Positions 1-12,836 of a stretch of DNA of 64,000 bases are shown one piece after another. Within the stretch, counting starts at the first letter, position 1, and each line of letters starts with the position of its first letter. The notes under the pieces were generated by a model that worked only from the letters and a program-made list of their open reading frames with translations, made no database searches and was not told the DNA's origin. The position numbers were made by a program, and so were the translations under genes. The DNA is from Haematobia irritans (lineage: Eukaryota; Arthropoda; Insecta; Diptera; Muscidae), in the NCBI RefSeq assembly GCF_050003625.1, contig NC_134399.1, forward strand, positions 153,878,473-153,942,472, written 5' to 3'.

Positions 1-361
1 AAATTTTCTATAGAAATAAATTGTGGGCAAAAAAAATAGAAATAAAATTTTGCAAAATTGTCTATAGAAAAAAGTTTTGCAAAATTTTCTATAGAAATAA
101 AATTTTGGCAACATTTTGTATAGAAATAAAATTTTGGAAATTTTTCTATAGAAATAAAATTTGGGCAAAATTTTCAACAGAAATAAAATTTGGGCAAAAT
201 TTTCTATAGAAATACAATTTTGACAAAGTTTTTTATAGAAATAAAATCTGGACAAAATTTTGTATAGAAATAACATTTTCACAAAGTTTTATATAGAAAT
301 AAAATCTGGGCAAAATTTTGTATAGAAATAAAATTTTGACAATATTTTCTATAGTAATAAA
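1..361. repeat. 29-bp minisatellite block inside family A element
   Basis: About 12 units with the TTTCTATAGAAATAAAATTT core at the place where A elements usually carry only a few units. Confidence 0.9.
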
Positions 362-1282
362 CTTTTGGTAGATTATTTTTGGCGATATCGACCAATTTTT
401 GTGTAATTGGGGATCGGCTATATATAACTATAGACCGATATCGACCAATTTTGCCATGGTTGTTAGCGGCCATATAGTAGCGTAATATACAAAATTTCAA
501 CCGAATCGGATGAATTTTGCTTCTCCAAGATGTTCCGGAAGTCATATATGGGGATCGATTTATATGCATGGTTGTTAGAGACCATATACTAACACCACAT
601 ACCAAATCTCAACCGGATCGGATGAATTTTGCTCCTCCAAGAGGCTCCGGAAGCCAAATCTGGGGATAGGTTTAAATAGAGCTTATATATAATTATGGAC
701 CGATATGGACCAATTTTTGCATGGTTTTTATAGACCATATACCAACACGACGTACCAAATTTCAACCGGATCGGGTGAATTTTGCTCCTCCAAGAGGTTC
801 CGGAGGTCAAATCTGGGGATCGGTTTAAATGAGGGTTATATATAATTATGGACCGATTTGGACCAATTTTTGCATTACCATATATTAAAACCACGAACCA
901 AATTTCAACCGGATCGGGTAAATTTTGCACCTCCAGGATGCTCCGGAGGTCGAATCTAGGAATCGGTTTAACATATATGGGGGCTATATATAATTATGGA
1001 CCGATATCGACCAATACTGGCACGGTCATTAGAGCCCATATACTAACACCATGTTCCAAATTTCAACCGGATCGGATGATATTTGCTTCTCTTAGAGGAT
1101 CTGCAAGTCAAATCTTAGGTTTGTATGTGTGATATACGTAAAAGTGGTCGAATATGGCCCATTTGCAACCTACATCAATAACAACTACTTGTGTCTTGTT
1201 TCGTTTGGAAGTTAGCGTGATTTCAACAGACGGATGGATGGACGGACATTCTTATATCGACTCCGAATTTCACCACGACCCA

Positions 1283-1528
<246 letters not shown>

Positions 1529-1599
1529 TTATTTATGGGGTCTTTGAACAATACTTCCATGTGTTACAAACGGAATGACAAAGTGGAGGGTATAAAAAA

Positions 1600-2758
1600 C
1601 TTCATTGCTTTCCTTTGGCTAAAAATCCATATAACTAAAAGTCTTTAGCCCAATACAAATTGATTCAAGCCACTGGTTTTTTTCATAGTGTATCCATGAA
1701 CATTTGGTTTGGCTCTGTATATTTTTTAATTAGAAAATCTCCTTCGAAATCTCAGATTTCGCTATAAGCCTTTATTCCACCATTGAAAATGTACTTGTTC
1801 AAATGAATACATTTAAGCCTTATGTGTTGTTGATGGTGATAATAACGAAATCATTTCAAAAGTTGATACACATAACCATATTCCAAGTTATGTTCTTAAA
1901 ACTTCTTAAAAAGTTATGGCAAATACAACCACAATTAACATCACTACCACCATCACCAACCACCACAACTAGCACAGATGATCACAACGAACATGTTCAT
2001 TTAAATGCGCAACCATAACACTTAAGAACGATAGTATTGTTCTTTCGAGGAAAGGGATAAGTTATATACAATAGGGTGGTACGAAACTATGGCATAGCGA
2101 TAATCATGAGGCCAATGAATGAATTCGTTAGTATTACGACATATTTTGTTATTTTATGGAAAATGCATTACAAGAAAGAAAAGCTTCATTATATCTATAA
2201 AATATGACTAAAATAAACAGTCAGAGTAAATATTTAGGGATCCAGTTTCATACAATTGGTTCCCAAAATTGTGACATTAGATCTGAGCAAATATGAAAGA
2301 AGGAATGTGATTACCTCCTAGATTACAACAGACATAAAGACGTACATGATTATATTGTCTTAAAATTTCTCTCTGACCAAGAATATGTATAGTTTACATA
2401 GTCGAAAATCGATATTTCGATGTAACACAACGGAATGAAAAACTTATTATACACAGAAAAAAGTCTGTTGTAAAACTGATGTTAAAATGAACTAATATTT
2501 ATTGCAAACATTTTATTCTGATTTAGTTTATTTTCAAAATTTTTTTATGAAATTTTCCCCACCCTAACGATTTTTCCTTTATTCCAAGTATGTCTCACAA
2601 ATTTTATGAACTAAATGACAGTAAAATTTCAATTACATACACATTAGTTCAATTCTAACTAAAACAGGAAAAGTTTTTCGTACACTTCTCAAAAATAGTA
2701 AGAATGAACTACAGCGTGGTTAAAATGGGAATGATCTGTCGTCTAAGATTTTTTCTTT
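1600..2758. other. AT-rich DNA without recognisable gene
   Basis: No convincing open frame or known element. A CAC/CAG-rich stretch at 1920-1990 (CACTACCACCATCACC) is low-complexity. From about 2450 an AT-rich segment starting CACAGAAAAAA resembles short MITE-like pieces at 24.4, 28.4, 41.3 and 47.5 kb. Confidence 0.4.
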
Positions 2759-2760
2759 AG

Positions 2761-4470
2761 TATACCCTCCACCATAGGATGGGAGGTATATTAATTTTGT
2801 CAGAATATATATTCTGGGTCATGGTAATCTAACCATGTCCGTCCATCTGTGGAAATCACGCTAACTTCCGAACGAAACAAGCTACCGACTCGAAACTTGG
2901 CACAAGTAGTTGTTATTGATTAGGTCGGATGGTATTGCAAATGGTCTATATCGACCAAGTTTACCCAGCAAAAAATGCGTCGCCAAAAAAGTAGTGAAAA
3001 TGATCTTTTTGGATCCGGAAGTGGTGCAAAATTGGCGCAGAAGCGATGAATTTAACATGGGCTTGTCATAGGACGGATGTTCACCATTTCCACAGCCGTT
3101 GCACTCAATATGCACCACTTCTTTAGATGTGATCCGTGTTTTGGATGTGAATTAAAAAATGTTGTGGTATTTTGACAAATAATTACTTTTTATAATTTTT
3201 TATGATTTTTAATGCAATCTAACACTTGACTGAAACCCTTGACCTCAAATATTTTCAAAATTTCAAATTTTTTTAGAATGAATTTAGAATTTTTTTCGAC
3301 AAAATTTAAATAATTTATACCATTTTATTAATCCTTACCCTGTTTTTAACATATTTGAAACAAAAAATGTTAAAATTGCCCTTTAAAAGTATGAAAACAG
3401 CGAGTTATAAAAAATTGAATTAAATTAACTTCCTGAGTAGTTAAAATAAATAACATCTCTCGAAGGACATTTTTGGAAGTGCTTTTAAAGTTGTCCCTTT
3501 AGAAGAACTTCCAAATTTTTTTGCTGGGTTGTCATAGGACGGAAGTCCTCCATTTCTACAGCCGTTGCACTGAATTTGCATCACTTCTTTAGGTGTGATC
3601 CGAATTCAATGTTTTGGATGTAAATTAAAAAGTTCTGTGATATTTTGTCAAATAAATAATTTTTATAATTTTTAATGGATTCTAAAGCTTGTCGGAAACG
3701 TTTAACCTCAAACATTTTCAAAAATTCACAATTTTTTCAGAATAGATTTAGCATTGTTTTTTTTCGACAAAATTTCATGGGGAGTGCAACATCTGGAAAT
3801 GCTTTTAAAGTTGTGCCTTTGAAAGAACTTCCAAATTTTTTTGCTGGGTACGTATAGCCCCCATATAAACCGACCCCCAGATCTGGCATGCGGAGGCGTT
3901 GGGAGGAGCCAATTTCATCAGATCCGGTTAAAATTTGGTACGTGATGTTAGTATGTTATATGACATCTAACACTCATGCGAAAATTGGTCCACATGGGTG
4001 CGTAATTACATATATCCCCCATATAAACCGATCCACAGATTTGGCTTTCGGAGTCTCTTGGTGGGGCAAATTTCGTGCGATTCGATTGAAATTTGCTATG
4101 TTGCGTGAGGATAAGGCCACTAAAACCATGCAAAAATTTATCCATAAATGTCCATAATTATATATAGCCCCCATATAAACCGATCCCCAGATTTGAAGTC
4201 GGGAGCCTCTTGGAAGAGCACATTTCTTGGATGCGAAAATTTCATCCGATTTTTATTATGTAGGTTTTTAATCTGCCTTTTTTGCCGAATATATACCCCG
4301 TATGGACTAACTTCCAATTTAGAAGACGATGTTAAGGAGGTTTAAAATAACTTGTCATCGCCAAGTAGTTCGACTGTGGATGACAGTCTTTAGGAGAAGT
4401 TTTTTATGCAATCCATGGTGGAGGGTACATAAGATTCGGCCTGGCCTAATTTACGGCCGTATATACTTGT
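2761..4470 (-). mobile_element. Family A element, minus orientation, split by a MITE
   Basis: Starts TATACCCTCCACCATAGG and ends with the A hairpin (CGGCCTGGCC) and TACGGCCGTATATACTTGT. Inside are the TCCGATCCGGTTGAAATTTG-type blocks. The block sequence is interrupted at CGACCAAGTTTA and resumes at TACGTATAGCCCCCATATAA, on either side of the MITE at 2964-3848. Confidence 0.85.
2964..3848. mobile_element. TA-flanked MITE (CCCAGCAAAA ends), tandem composite
   Basis: Terminal inverted repeats CCCAGCAAAAAA and TTTTTTTGCTGGG are flanked by TA on both sides, as in Tc1/mariner-type MITEs. The inside is duplicated: after the first right end (GCTGGG at 3523-3528) the sequence re-enters at GTCATAGGACGGA and runs to a second right end. 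Related copies lie inside the hAT-like elements at 27.1 and 29.0 kb. Confidence 0.75.
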
Positions 4471-5716
4471 TTTTAGTTCATTTTTTTCTTTCCGAGAAAG
4501 ATGTATTTCGTAAATGCTAATTTAAAAAAATGTCGGAAAATTTAAAGAATCTCAAAATATGGAATACAATTTAGTTCAATTTTCGCACAAGATAGTTAAT
4601 TTTTCCCGTAATGTAGTTTACTTTTTTTTCTGTGTACCTCCATCACCATTCTATGGTATAACATGTATGTATTGTGGGGATCGGTTAAACGGAGGATGTG
4701 TATATGTATATACCCAGCAAAACAAATTTGAAGTTGTTCCACAAATATTTCTTTTAAAGCGCATCCCGGAATCCCCCATCAATTTTTCCACTTTCGATGC
4801 AGGCCTTTTGGATAAATCCACAAACATTTCTTTCGCATCCCGAAATTCCCCATAATTTGTTCCTACTTCCGATGCAGTCCTTTTGAACAAGTCTTAGCAA
4901 GTTCAGAAGACGGCCATTTTAAGTGAAAATTAAAGTTTTGGAAAAAAATTTGGCAAAAAAGAATAGAAAATTAAAAAAAAAAATAATAATAATAGAACTG
5001 TGCCGTTTGACTTTTTCACATCCATGGAAATTTTTTTTGAGAAGACTTTGCAAATTACAATCATTTTTAATTTTTTGTTGATTTTTAATGCAAAAAATAT
5101 ATTTATACAAAAATATATGCCGAAAAAAAAACAAATAAAAACGATGTAGTTATAACATAAAAAAAAATATTTTTAAGAAAAATATTTAATTAAAAAAATT
5201 GCCGCTAGTGAGATTTGAACCAGCGTTCTTTATTTTGTCTTGCTAATAATAAATAACATTTCAGGAAGTAATTAGTATGTCATGCCGTGGTGTCAAATTA
5301 GCTTCATATCACAAACATTTGAATAGACGTTTTGATACATCATGTGTAATGACGTTTGTGGCTGAGTGTGCTAAGGCGTTCTGTTATGGTGCCAATAGAC
5401 CCAGGTTCAACCTCCGGTGGAACCGAAGAAGTTTTTCAATGTGTAAAAATTAAATAATAAGAAAATAAATGTGTAACAAAAAATACCGATAAAAATAAAA
5501 AGTGAAATTGGAAAAAATTTGTTTTTAGCGTTTTAAATTCCTTCATCCAAATGAACTTCCAAGGAACAACTTCTAAAGCAATGTAAAGGATCAATAAATG
5601 GAGTACTTCCGTCCTATGACAAGGCCATATAAAATTCATTGGAGATGATCCAAGTTTGTACCACTTCCGATTCATAAAATGGGGATCCAAACTACTTTTT
5701 TCGAAGCTATTTTTTT
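4471..5716. mobile_element. Degenerate TE region (CCCAGCAAAA-type start, tRNA-like pieces)
   Basis: 4480-4640 is AT-rich and MITE-like. At 4713 a TACCCAGCAAAACAAATTTG start resembles the TA-flanked MITE, and 5545-5700 contains related blocks (CTTCCGTCCTATGACAA, CCACTTCCGATTCATAAAA). Between them lie A-rich DNA and tRNA-like modules. No gene seen. Confidence 0.45.
5353..5423 (+). repeat. tRNA-derived module (Ser/Leu-like A and B boxes)
   Basis: TGGCTGAGTGTGCTAAGGCG resembles a class II tRNA A box. AGGTTCAACCTCC is a B box about 50 bases later. No complete cloverleaf can be drawn, so this is a tRNA pseudogene or SINE head. A second B-box-like sequence (GGTTCAAATCTCA) lies on the minus strand near 5210. 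Confidence 0.4.
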
Positions 5717-6964
5717 TATACCCTCCACCATAGGATGGGGGTATATTAACTTTGTCATTCCGTTTGTAACACATCGAAATATTGCTCTACGACGCCATAA
5801 AGTATATATATTGTGGGTGGTGGTGAAATTCTGAGTCGATCTGAGCATGTCCGTCCGTCCGTATGTTGAAATCACGCTAACTTCCGAACGAAACAAGCTA
5901 TCGACTTGAAACTTGGCACAAGTAGTTGTTATTGATGTAGGTCGGATGGTATTGCAAATGGGCCATATCGGTCCACTTTTACGTATAGTCCCCATATAAA
6001 CGGACCCCCAAATTTAGCTTGCAGATCCTCTAAGAGAAGCAAATTTCATCCGATCCCGTTGAAATTGGGTACATGGTGTTAGTTATAGTCTCTAACAACC
6101 ATGCAAAAATTGATCCACATCGGTCAATAGTTATATATAGCCCCCATATAAACCGTTCCCCCGATTTATCCGATCCGGTTGAAATTTGGTACATGGTGTA
6201 AGTATATGGTCTCTAACAACTATGCAGAAATTGGTCCACATCGGTCCATAATTATATATAGCCCCAATATAAACCGATCACCAGATTTGACCTCCAGAGC
6301 CTCTTGAAGGAGCAAAATTCATCCGATCCGGTTCAAATTTGGAACGTGGTGTTAGTATATGGCCGCTAACAACCATACCAAACTTGGTCCATAGCGGTCT
6401 ATAGTTATATATAGCCGATCTCCAATCACACAAAAATTAGTCCATATCGGTTCATAATTATGGTTGCCACTCGAGCCAAAAATAATGTACCAAAATTTTA
6501 TTTGTATAGAAAATGTTGTTAAAATTTCATTTCTATAGAAAATTTTGTCAAAACTTTATTTCTATAGAAAATTTTGTGAAAATTTTATTTCTATAGAAAA
6601 TGTTGTGAAAATTTTATTTCTATAAAAATTTTTGTTAAAATTTCATTTCTATAGAAAATTTTGTAAAATTTTATTTCTATAGAAATTTTTTTAAAATTTT
6701 ATTTCTATAGAAAATTTTGTCAAACTGAATTATATATGTATTTAATCGATCTTTTTTATTTAATATATACCACGTATGGACTTACATACAATTTAGAAGA
6801 CGGTGTTAGGAGGTTTAAGATACCTTGCCATCGGCAAGCGTTACTGCAACTTAAGTAATTCGATTGTGGATGACAATGTTTAGAAGAAGTTTCTACGCAA
6901 GTCATGGTGGAGGGTACATAACATAAGCTTCGGCCTAGCCGAACTTCCGGCCGTATATACTTGT
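5717..6964 (-). mobile_element. Family A element, minus orientation, near complete
   Basis: From TATACCCTCCACCATAGG through the CACGCTAACTTCCGAACGAA block, about four 150-bp CCCATATAAACCG units, a minisatellite block (6478-6725), then GGTATCTT-type left-end DNA and the hairpin ending TACGGCCGTATATACTTGT-like (CCGGCCGTATATACTTGT). Confidence 0.88.
6478..6725. repeat. 29-bp minisatellite block inside family A element
   Basis: Eight to nine units in the TTTATTTCTATAGAAAATTT orientation, between the CTCGAGCCAAAAATAATGTACC and AATTATATATGTATTTAATC landmarks. Confidence 0.9.
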
Positions 6965-7850
6965 TTTTTGCAGGGATATTAATGGACCGATATGGACCAA
7001 TTTTTGCATGGATATAAGAGGCCCTAGACAAACACTACAGGTGGCGAAAGAATATAGAAATCAGAAAATCGGTTTCTATGGGTGTACAATTAAATGTCAT
7101 ATCCGGTATACGACTCAAAAACTCCCAAGCAAAAATTCAAGAAAGGTTATAATAAAAACCTATCTTCATACAAGTACCATTGCTATGCACAGGGGTATTT
7201 AAAACGCGTCGACCCACCGTAATATCACAAATATGACTACATCTAAATGAGTTTGTTAAATGAGCTATAATTGGTTTATTTTGCCAAATGAAAGAAGGCA
7301 AAACAAAAGGATTTATTTAAAAACTTTTCTTTTGGCGTTTGTCGTCTTAATACCCAATTACGATTTTTAAACATACACGCGCCTTAGTCCTTTCATTTCA
7401 TGACAAACAAACAAACACACTCACACATGCGAAAGATACATTTAAGCTATTACAGTAACAATTTAATATGGCTTAATGGTGGTTTCAGTGTGTGTTGAAG
7501 GTGGAGGTGGATGTGCCGACATGTGTTTTTGTGGAAGTATTCTCCACAAAGAATTTCCATACAGAGACAGCGAGAGAGAGAGAAAGTGATATAATTAATG
7601 AAATTATGTTTATTTCATTAGGCCATTTATTCAGCCAATTGAAATATCATCGTCATCATTTGTGGCACAATTGTTGCTATGTTAATTAAATTAAATTTAA
7701 TCAAATTAGAATGACTTTGGAATTAATGCTAAGTATGGTAAATGGCGGGATTATGCCTATTGTAGTGACAATACGGTTAGAGGGTATTATCAATTAATGG
7801 TATTTTTTGAAGGTTTTAAAATTAAATAAGAATTTAAAATTTATTTCAAA
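6965..7850. other. Mostly non-repetitive DNA without gene
   Basis: A short A-like fragment (about 6975-7015) is followed by DNA of ordinary complexity with CA-rich and GAGA (7568-7588) tracts. Open frames are short and lack codon bias or motifs. Confidence 0.35.
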
Positions 7851-8671
7851 CACGTAAGGAAAGTCTAAACGGGGACGACTATGTTATACCCTTCACCACT
7901 TTGTAGGCCGAAATGTTTGATTCCATCTCAAATCTTTCAAATTTGTTGGGTTCTATATAAAGGATTATATTGTCTTATACCTAGATTTAAATATATGTTA
8001 AAGCTATTTGAACAAAATTTGAACACTTCTACAAAATGTTTAGATTTAAAATTTAAATCGGCTAATGGAAGGACCAAAATGTTAGTAAAACACTGTGGGT
8101 TATTCAATCCATACCAATAAACTAACACTCATTGAATCTCTTGGGTGAAATGTGGGTAATCCAGCCATATTTCCCTCATCGAACAAAACATATATCGAGG
8201 CTAAATTTAAATCTACACCGATTTTTACCAAATATCTCACTCATTTCCAAAATATTAAATGTACTCTCTGTGTTAATTTTGGCATACGTAGTTAAAATGT
8301 TAATTGTACTCCCTGTGCAATTTCACGTAAATCGTATTTTGCACACTCAACAACGGGAATTTCGAAACCACCTAAGAAAATAGGCTTGACCGTGGGAAAA
8401 CTTTCACAAATTTCTGCAGAAACTCACAGCGAAAGCTGTCAAAATAAATTAAAAAAATTTCAGAATTTCTTCTATTCATACACGCAAAAAAATAATTCTT
8501 TCCTCCCAAACGAAATTTTAGACAAACAAAGTTCGTTTCTCATTTGCTTTTCGCTGTAAGGAAGTCTTCTCTTTCTCACATCCTCGAGGTTTTTTAGTTC
8601 TTAACACCTTTTCCTGTAATACCAACAATTTAGAAGAAATTATACGATTTTATAAATTTTTAAAATTTTTT

Positions 8672-8750
8672 ACCTTTCGCCTGGACGGAGAATCAAACCG
8701 CGGACCATGCACTTTCTAAGCCAACACACTAACCACTGAGCTATGTACCT
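8672..8750 (-). repeat. tRNA-derived SINE module (minus strand)
   Basis: On the minus strand: TAGCTCAGTGGTTAGTG (A box), then GGTTTGATTCTCCG (B box), with tRNA-like spacing. No intact tRNA fold. Confidence 0.5.
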
Positions 8751-8863
8751 GTTATGGTCATCAATAGATAAATATCCATATAAGTTATATTTATATAGCA
8801 TAGCTTGCGGCGCCCACGAACCGAATAAAGAAAGTTTATTTAACAGAAACAAACATTTAGTTT

Positions 8864-8959
8864 GGCACCGTGGAGCAGTGGTTGCTACGTCCGACTTGCA
8901 CGCCAAGGGTCGTGGGTTCGATCCCTGCTTTGACCAAAGTTTTTTTTTTTTTTTTTTTA
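8864..8959 (+). repeat. tRNA-derived SINE module with poly-T tail (plus strand)
   Basis: GTGGAGCAGTGGTTGCTACG (A box) and GGGTTCGATCCCTGC (B box), then about 20 T. It faces away from the module at 8672-8750, giving a head-to-head pair about 110 bases apart. Confidence 0.5.
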
Positions 8960-9483
8960 CATATATTCCAGATATGTTCGGAAGATTCCGAAAAAATGTT
9001 CAACATTACATTGTAGTATATTAAATTTTGAACTGTAAAATGTGTCTTATTAAAGACCTAAAGTCAGAAAAGAACAGTGTTTGATATAAACGAAATGGAC
9101 TGTGTTATTGTTTCAAAAATAAAATTTTGTAACAAACGAATTTTTTGGTGATAAAAGTTTAAAATTTTCGAAGCAATTCAAAAAACTCTAACAAAAGAAA
9201 AACGTTTTCGGTACACGTTTTGCAAACGTTTTTTTTTTTTTTTTCTTTGCGTGTAATTAGGTTTTCTACAGTAGGCTTACGACTTTTGCGACATACGTAT
9301 TATACCGTCGCAAATGTATGTCTCAAAAGTCTCAATTTGTGACGGGCCAACCCTGTCACAAATTGTGACAAATGGGGTGGTACTGAGCATTATTGTCAAA
9401 GGCACCATGTGTCTATCTCTTCATTTTCTTCGTCTTCTTCACTAACTTATAATTCCCTGTTTCATAGTGCGGCACAGGGTATA

Positions 9484-10010
9484 AAAAGGTTTAATACACA
9501 ATTATTAAATTAACTATAAATCTTTAAATAAAAAAGTGAGAAAACATGTAAAACGTAAGAACATGCCCAACGTGAAGTTATTGCAAAATGCCACTAAGGT
9601 CTTATCATAGGATTGGTACCAAGGCTGTGGAACCGGAGTTGGGGTCTGAAGATTTTGCTGAAGTCGGAGTCGTAAAAAAAGAAAATTGTTTAGCGTTAAA
9701 AGAAATCTTCGTTTGTCTAAAATTTCATTCCTCAGAAAAGATAACTCTTCTTTCAGTGTGTTGGTACTAAACGGTCTACAATTTTTCGCCAGGCTTAAAT
9801 TTTCATACCATTTTCCAGAATTTGGGATCCCCAAAAAAAATATTCAAAGTACAAATCCCGTCTGTCCAGATTTTGATATAGCCTTACATAGACCTATTCT
9901 TGAGCGCATAGAAGCCTCCACATTCATTCGATTTGACTAGAATTTGGTTTTTGTTGGTTTATTTTGGGACCACAAAATCAAATTATTGTGTTTTTATAGA
10001 TATCGGCTAT
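9484..10010. other. No gene; short GGAGTCGGAGT-like tract
   Basis: At 9625-9675 the sequence GGAACCGGAGTTGGGGTCTG and GAAGTCGGAGTCG form a degenerate hexamer-type tract. The remainder shows nothing recognisable. Confidence 0.35.
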
Positions 10011-10485
10011 TTATACTCTGTGCCACACTGTGGAACATGGCATAAATAGTGAGTTTGGAAAAAACCAGTTCAGATTTAGATATAGCACTCGTATATCTCT
10101 CACTTATATGGCCTCAGAGTTTTACTTTGATTTACTTTTTGCACAGATTTTGCACAAGGAGTAGTGTCGTAAAGTGTGTCAAATTTTGATAAAATCGCCC
10201 TGTTTACACTCATATGGTCCAAAATCCCAAAGTTTTACTCCGATTTACTTGAAATTGTGTAGATTCTTACTATACATAACAAATTGGTCAATATCGGCTT
10301 AGATTTAGACAAAGCCTTCATATATAATATTTCTTCGATTTGAGCAAAATTGGCCAAAATACCCACCATATCCTTGTGAAATCATCACTGCTAAGTCGAA
10401 ACTTGTAAAAATCTCTCAAATTTTCCTATATCTTTAATACATATCTATCGACCGATAAATCATAAATACACTTTGCGAAAAAGCC
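10011..10485 (-). mobile_element. Family B fragment, minus orientation
   Basis: Begins TTATACTCTGTGCCACACTGTGGAAC, the reverse of the B right end. It continues to CATATCTATCGACCGATAAATCATAAATAC, which matches the B interior, then stops without a hairpin. Confidence 0.6.
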
Positions 10486-10509
10486 TAAAAATGTCTTTAG
10501 ATTTGTTTT

Positions 10510-12836
10510 TATACCCTCCACCATAAAATATCTTTGTCATTCCGTTTGTAACACATTGAAATATTGAAATATAAAGTATATATATTATTGGTCGCTGTGA
10601 AATTCTGAGGCGATCTAAGCATGAACGTCCGTCTGTCCGTCTGTTGAAATCACACTAACTTCCGAACGAAACAAGCTATGGACTTGAAATTTGGCATACG
10701 TAGTTGTTATTGATGTAGGTCGGACGGTATTGCAAATGGACCATATCAGACCACTTTTTCGTATAGGCCCCATATAAACCGATCTCCAGATTTGAACTCC
10801 GTAGCCTGTTGGAGAAGCAAAATTCATCCGATTCGGTTGAAATTTGGTACATTGCGCTAGTATATGACCGCTAACAGCCATGCAAAAATTGGTCAATATC
10901 GCAAGAAATAATCTACCAAAATTTTATTTCTATAGAAAATATTGTCAAAATTTTATTTCTATAGAAAATTTTGTCTAATATTTAATTTCTATACAAAATT
11001 TTGTCAAAGTTATATTTCTGTAGAATTTTTTTGTCAAAATTATATTTCTATAGAAAACTTTTTCAAATATTTTACTTCTATAGAATATTTTATTTCTATA
11101 GAAAATTTTAACAAAATTTTATTTCTATAGAAAAGTTTGTCAAAAATTTATTTCTGTAGAAAATTTTGTCGAAATTTTATTTCTATTTTTTTATTTCTAT
11201 AGAAAATTTTGTCAAAATTTTATTTCTATAGAATATTTTGTCAAAATTTTATTTCTATAGAAAGGTCTTTTAACATTTTATTTCTATTTTTTTTATTTCT
11301 ATAGAAAATTTTGTCAAAATTTTATTTCTATAGAAAAGTTTGTCAAAATTTTATTTCTGTAGAAAATGTTGTCAAAATTTTATTTCTATACAAAACGTTG
11401 TCAAAATTTTATTTCTATAGAAATTTTTATTAAAATTTTATTTCTATAGAAAACTTTGTCAAAATTTTATTTCTGTAGAAAAATTTGTCAAAATTTTATT
11501 TCTACTTTTTTTTATTTCTATAGAAAATTTTCTCATAATTTTACTTCTGTAGAAAATTTTGCTAAAATTGTATTTCTATAGAAAATGTTGCCGAATTTTA
11601 TTTCTATAGAAAAATTTTTCAAAATTTTATTTCTATAGAAAACTTTGTCAAAATTTTATTTCTGTAGAAAATTTTGTGAAAATTTTATTTCTATAGAAAA
11701 TTTTGTGAAAATTTTATTTCTATAGAAAATTTTGTCAAAATTTTATTCCAATAGAAAATGTTGTCAAAATTTTATTTCTGTAGAAAATTTTGTCAAAATT
11801 TTATTTCTACTTTTTTTATTTCTATAGAAAATTTTCTCATAATTTTACTTCTGTAGAAAATTTTGTCAAAATTGTATTTCTATAGAAAATGTTGCCAAAT
11901 TTTATTTCTATAGAAAAATTTGTCAAAATTTTATTTCTATAGAAAACTTTGTCAAAATTTTATTTCTGTAGAAAATTTTGTGAAAATTTTATTTCTATAG
12001 AAAATTTTGTCAAAATTTTATTCCAATAGAAAATTTTGTCAAAATTTTATTTCTATAGAAAATGTTGTCAAAATTTTATTTCTATTTTTTTTTATTTCTA
12101 TAGAAAATTTTCTCATAATTTTATTTCTGTAGAAAATTTTGTCAAAATTTTATTTCTATAGAAAATGTTGTCAAAATTTTATTTCTATAGAAAATTTTGT
12201 CAAAATTTTATTTGTATAGAAAATTTTGTCAAAATTTTATTCCAATAGAAAAATTTGTCAAAATTTTATTTCTATAGAAAATGTTGTCAAAATTTTATTC
12301 CTATCGAAAACTTTGTCAAAATTTTGTTTCTGTAGAAAATTTTGTCAAAATTTTATTTCTATTTTTTTATGTCTATAAAAAATTTTCTCATAATTTTATT
12401 TTTGTAGAAAATTTTGTTAAAATTGTATTTCTATAGAAAATGTTGTCAAAATTTTATTTCTGTAGAAAATTTTGTCAAAATTTTATTTCTATAGAAAATT
12501 TTGCCAAAATTTTATTTCTATAGAAAATTTTGTCAAAATTTTATTTCTATAGAAAATGTTGTCAAAATTGTATTTCTATAGAAAATTTTATTTCTATTGA
12601 AAATTTTTTCAAAATTTTATTTCTATAGAAAATTTTATTTCTATAGAAAAATTTGTAAACATTTTAGTTTTATAGAAAATTTTCTCAAAATTTTATTTCT
12701 ATTTTTTTTATTTCTATAGAAAATTTTGTCAACATTTTAATACTATATAAAATTTTGTCAAAATTTTATTTCTATAGAAAATGTTGTGAAAATTTTATTT
12801 CTATAGAAAATTTTATTAAAATTTTATTTTTGTCCT
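10510..12836 (-). mobile_element. Family A element whose minisatellite has expanded to about 1.9 kb
   Basis: Right end (TATACCCTCCACCATAAAAT) and two A blocks lead to AATAATCTACCAAAATTTTA, after which the minisatellite runs to 12833. The A hairpin end is missing. Confidence 0.8.
10904..12833. repeat. 29-bp minisatellite array with higher-order structure
   Basis: About 66 units in TTTATTTCTATAGAAAATTT orientation. A junction where one unit is cut at TTTCTA and restarts (TTTCTATTTTTTTATTTC or TTTCTACTTTTTTTATTTC) recurs near 11185, 11287, 11505, 11808, 12087, 12360 and 12692, mostly 270-330 bases apart. Confidence 0.93.

Larger units (their letters stand above)
7851..9483 (+). mobile_element. 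Family B element, old and diverged
   Basis: Left end GTAAGGAAAGTCTAAACGGGG-CGAC then TTATACCCTTCACCAC. Middle blocks read GGCTAAATTTAAATCTACACCG and ACTCCCTGTGCAATTTCACG. The right end CACTAACTTATAATTCCCTG leads into the terminal GGGTATA. About 8460-9300 is foreign and includes the tRNA-like modules. Confidence 0.6.

Noticed and set aside
5353..5423. Functional tRNA gene (also 8672, 8864, 24090-24175)
   Set aside because: A and B boxes are present but no full cloverleaf with paired acceptor stem could be drawn. Repeated SINE context for the last.
10904..12833. CRISPR-like array
   Set aside because: Units are contiguous and degenerate with no unique spacers, and the DNA is eukaryotic.
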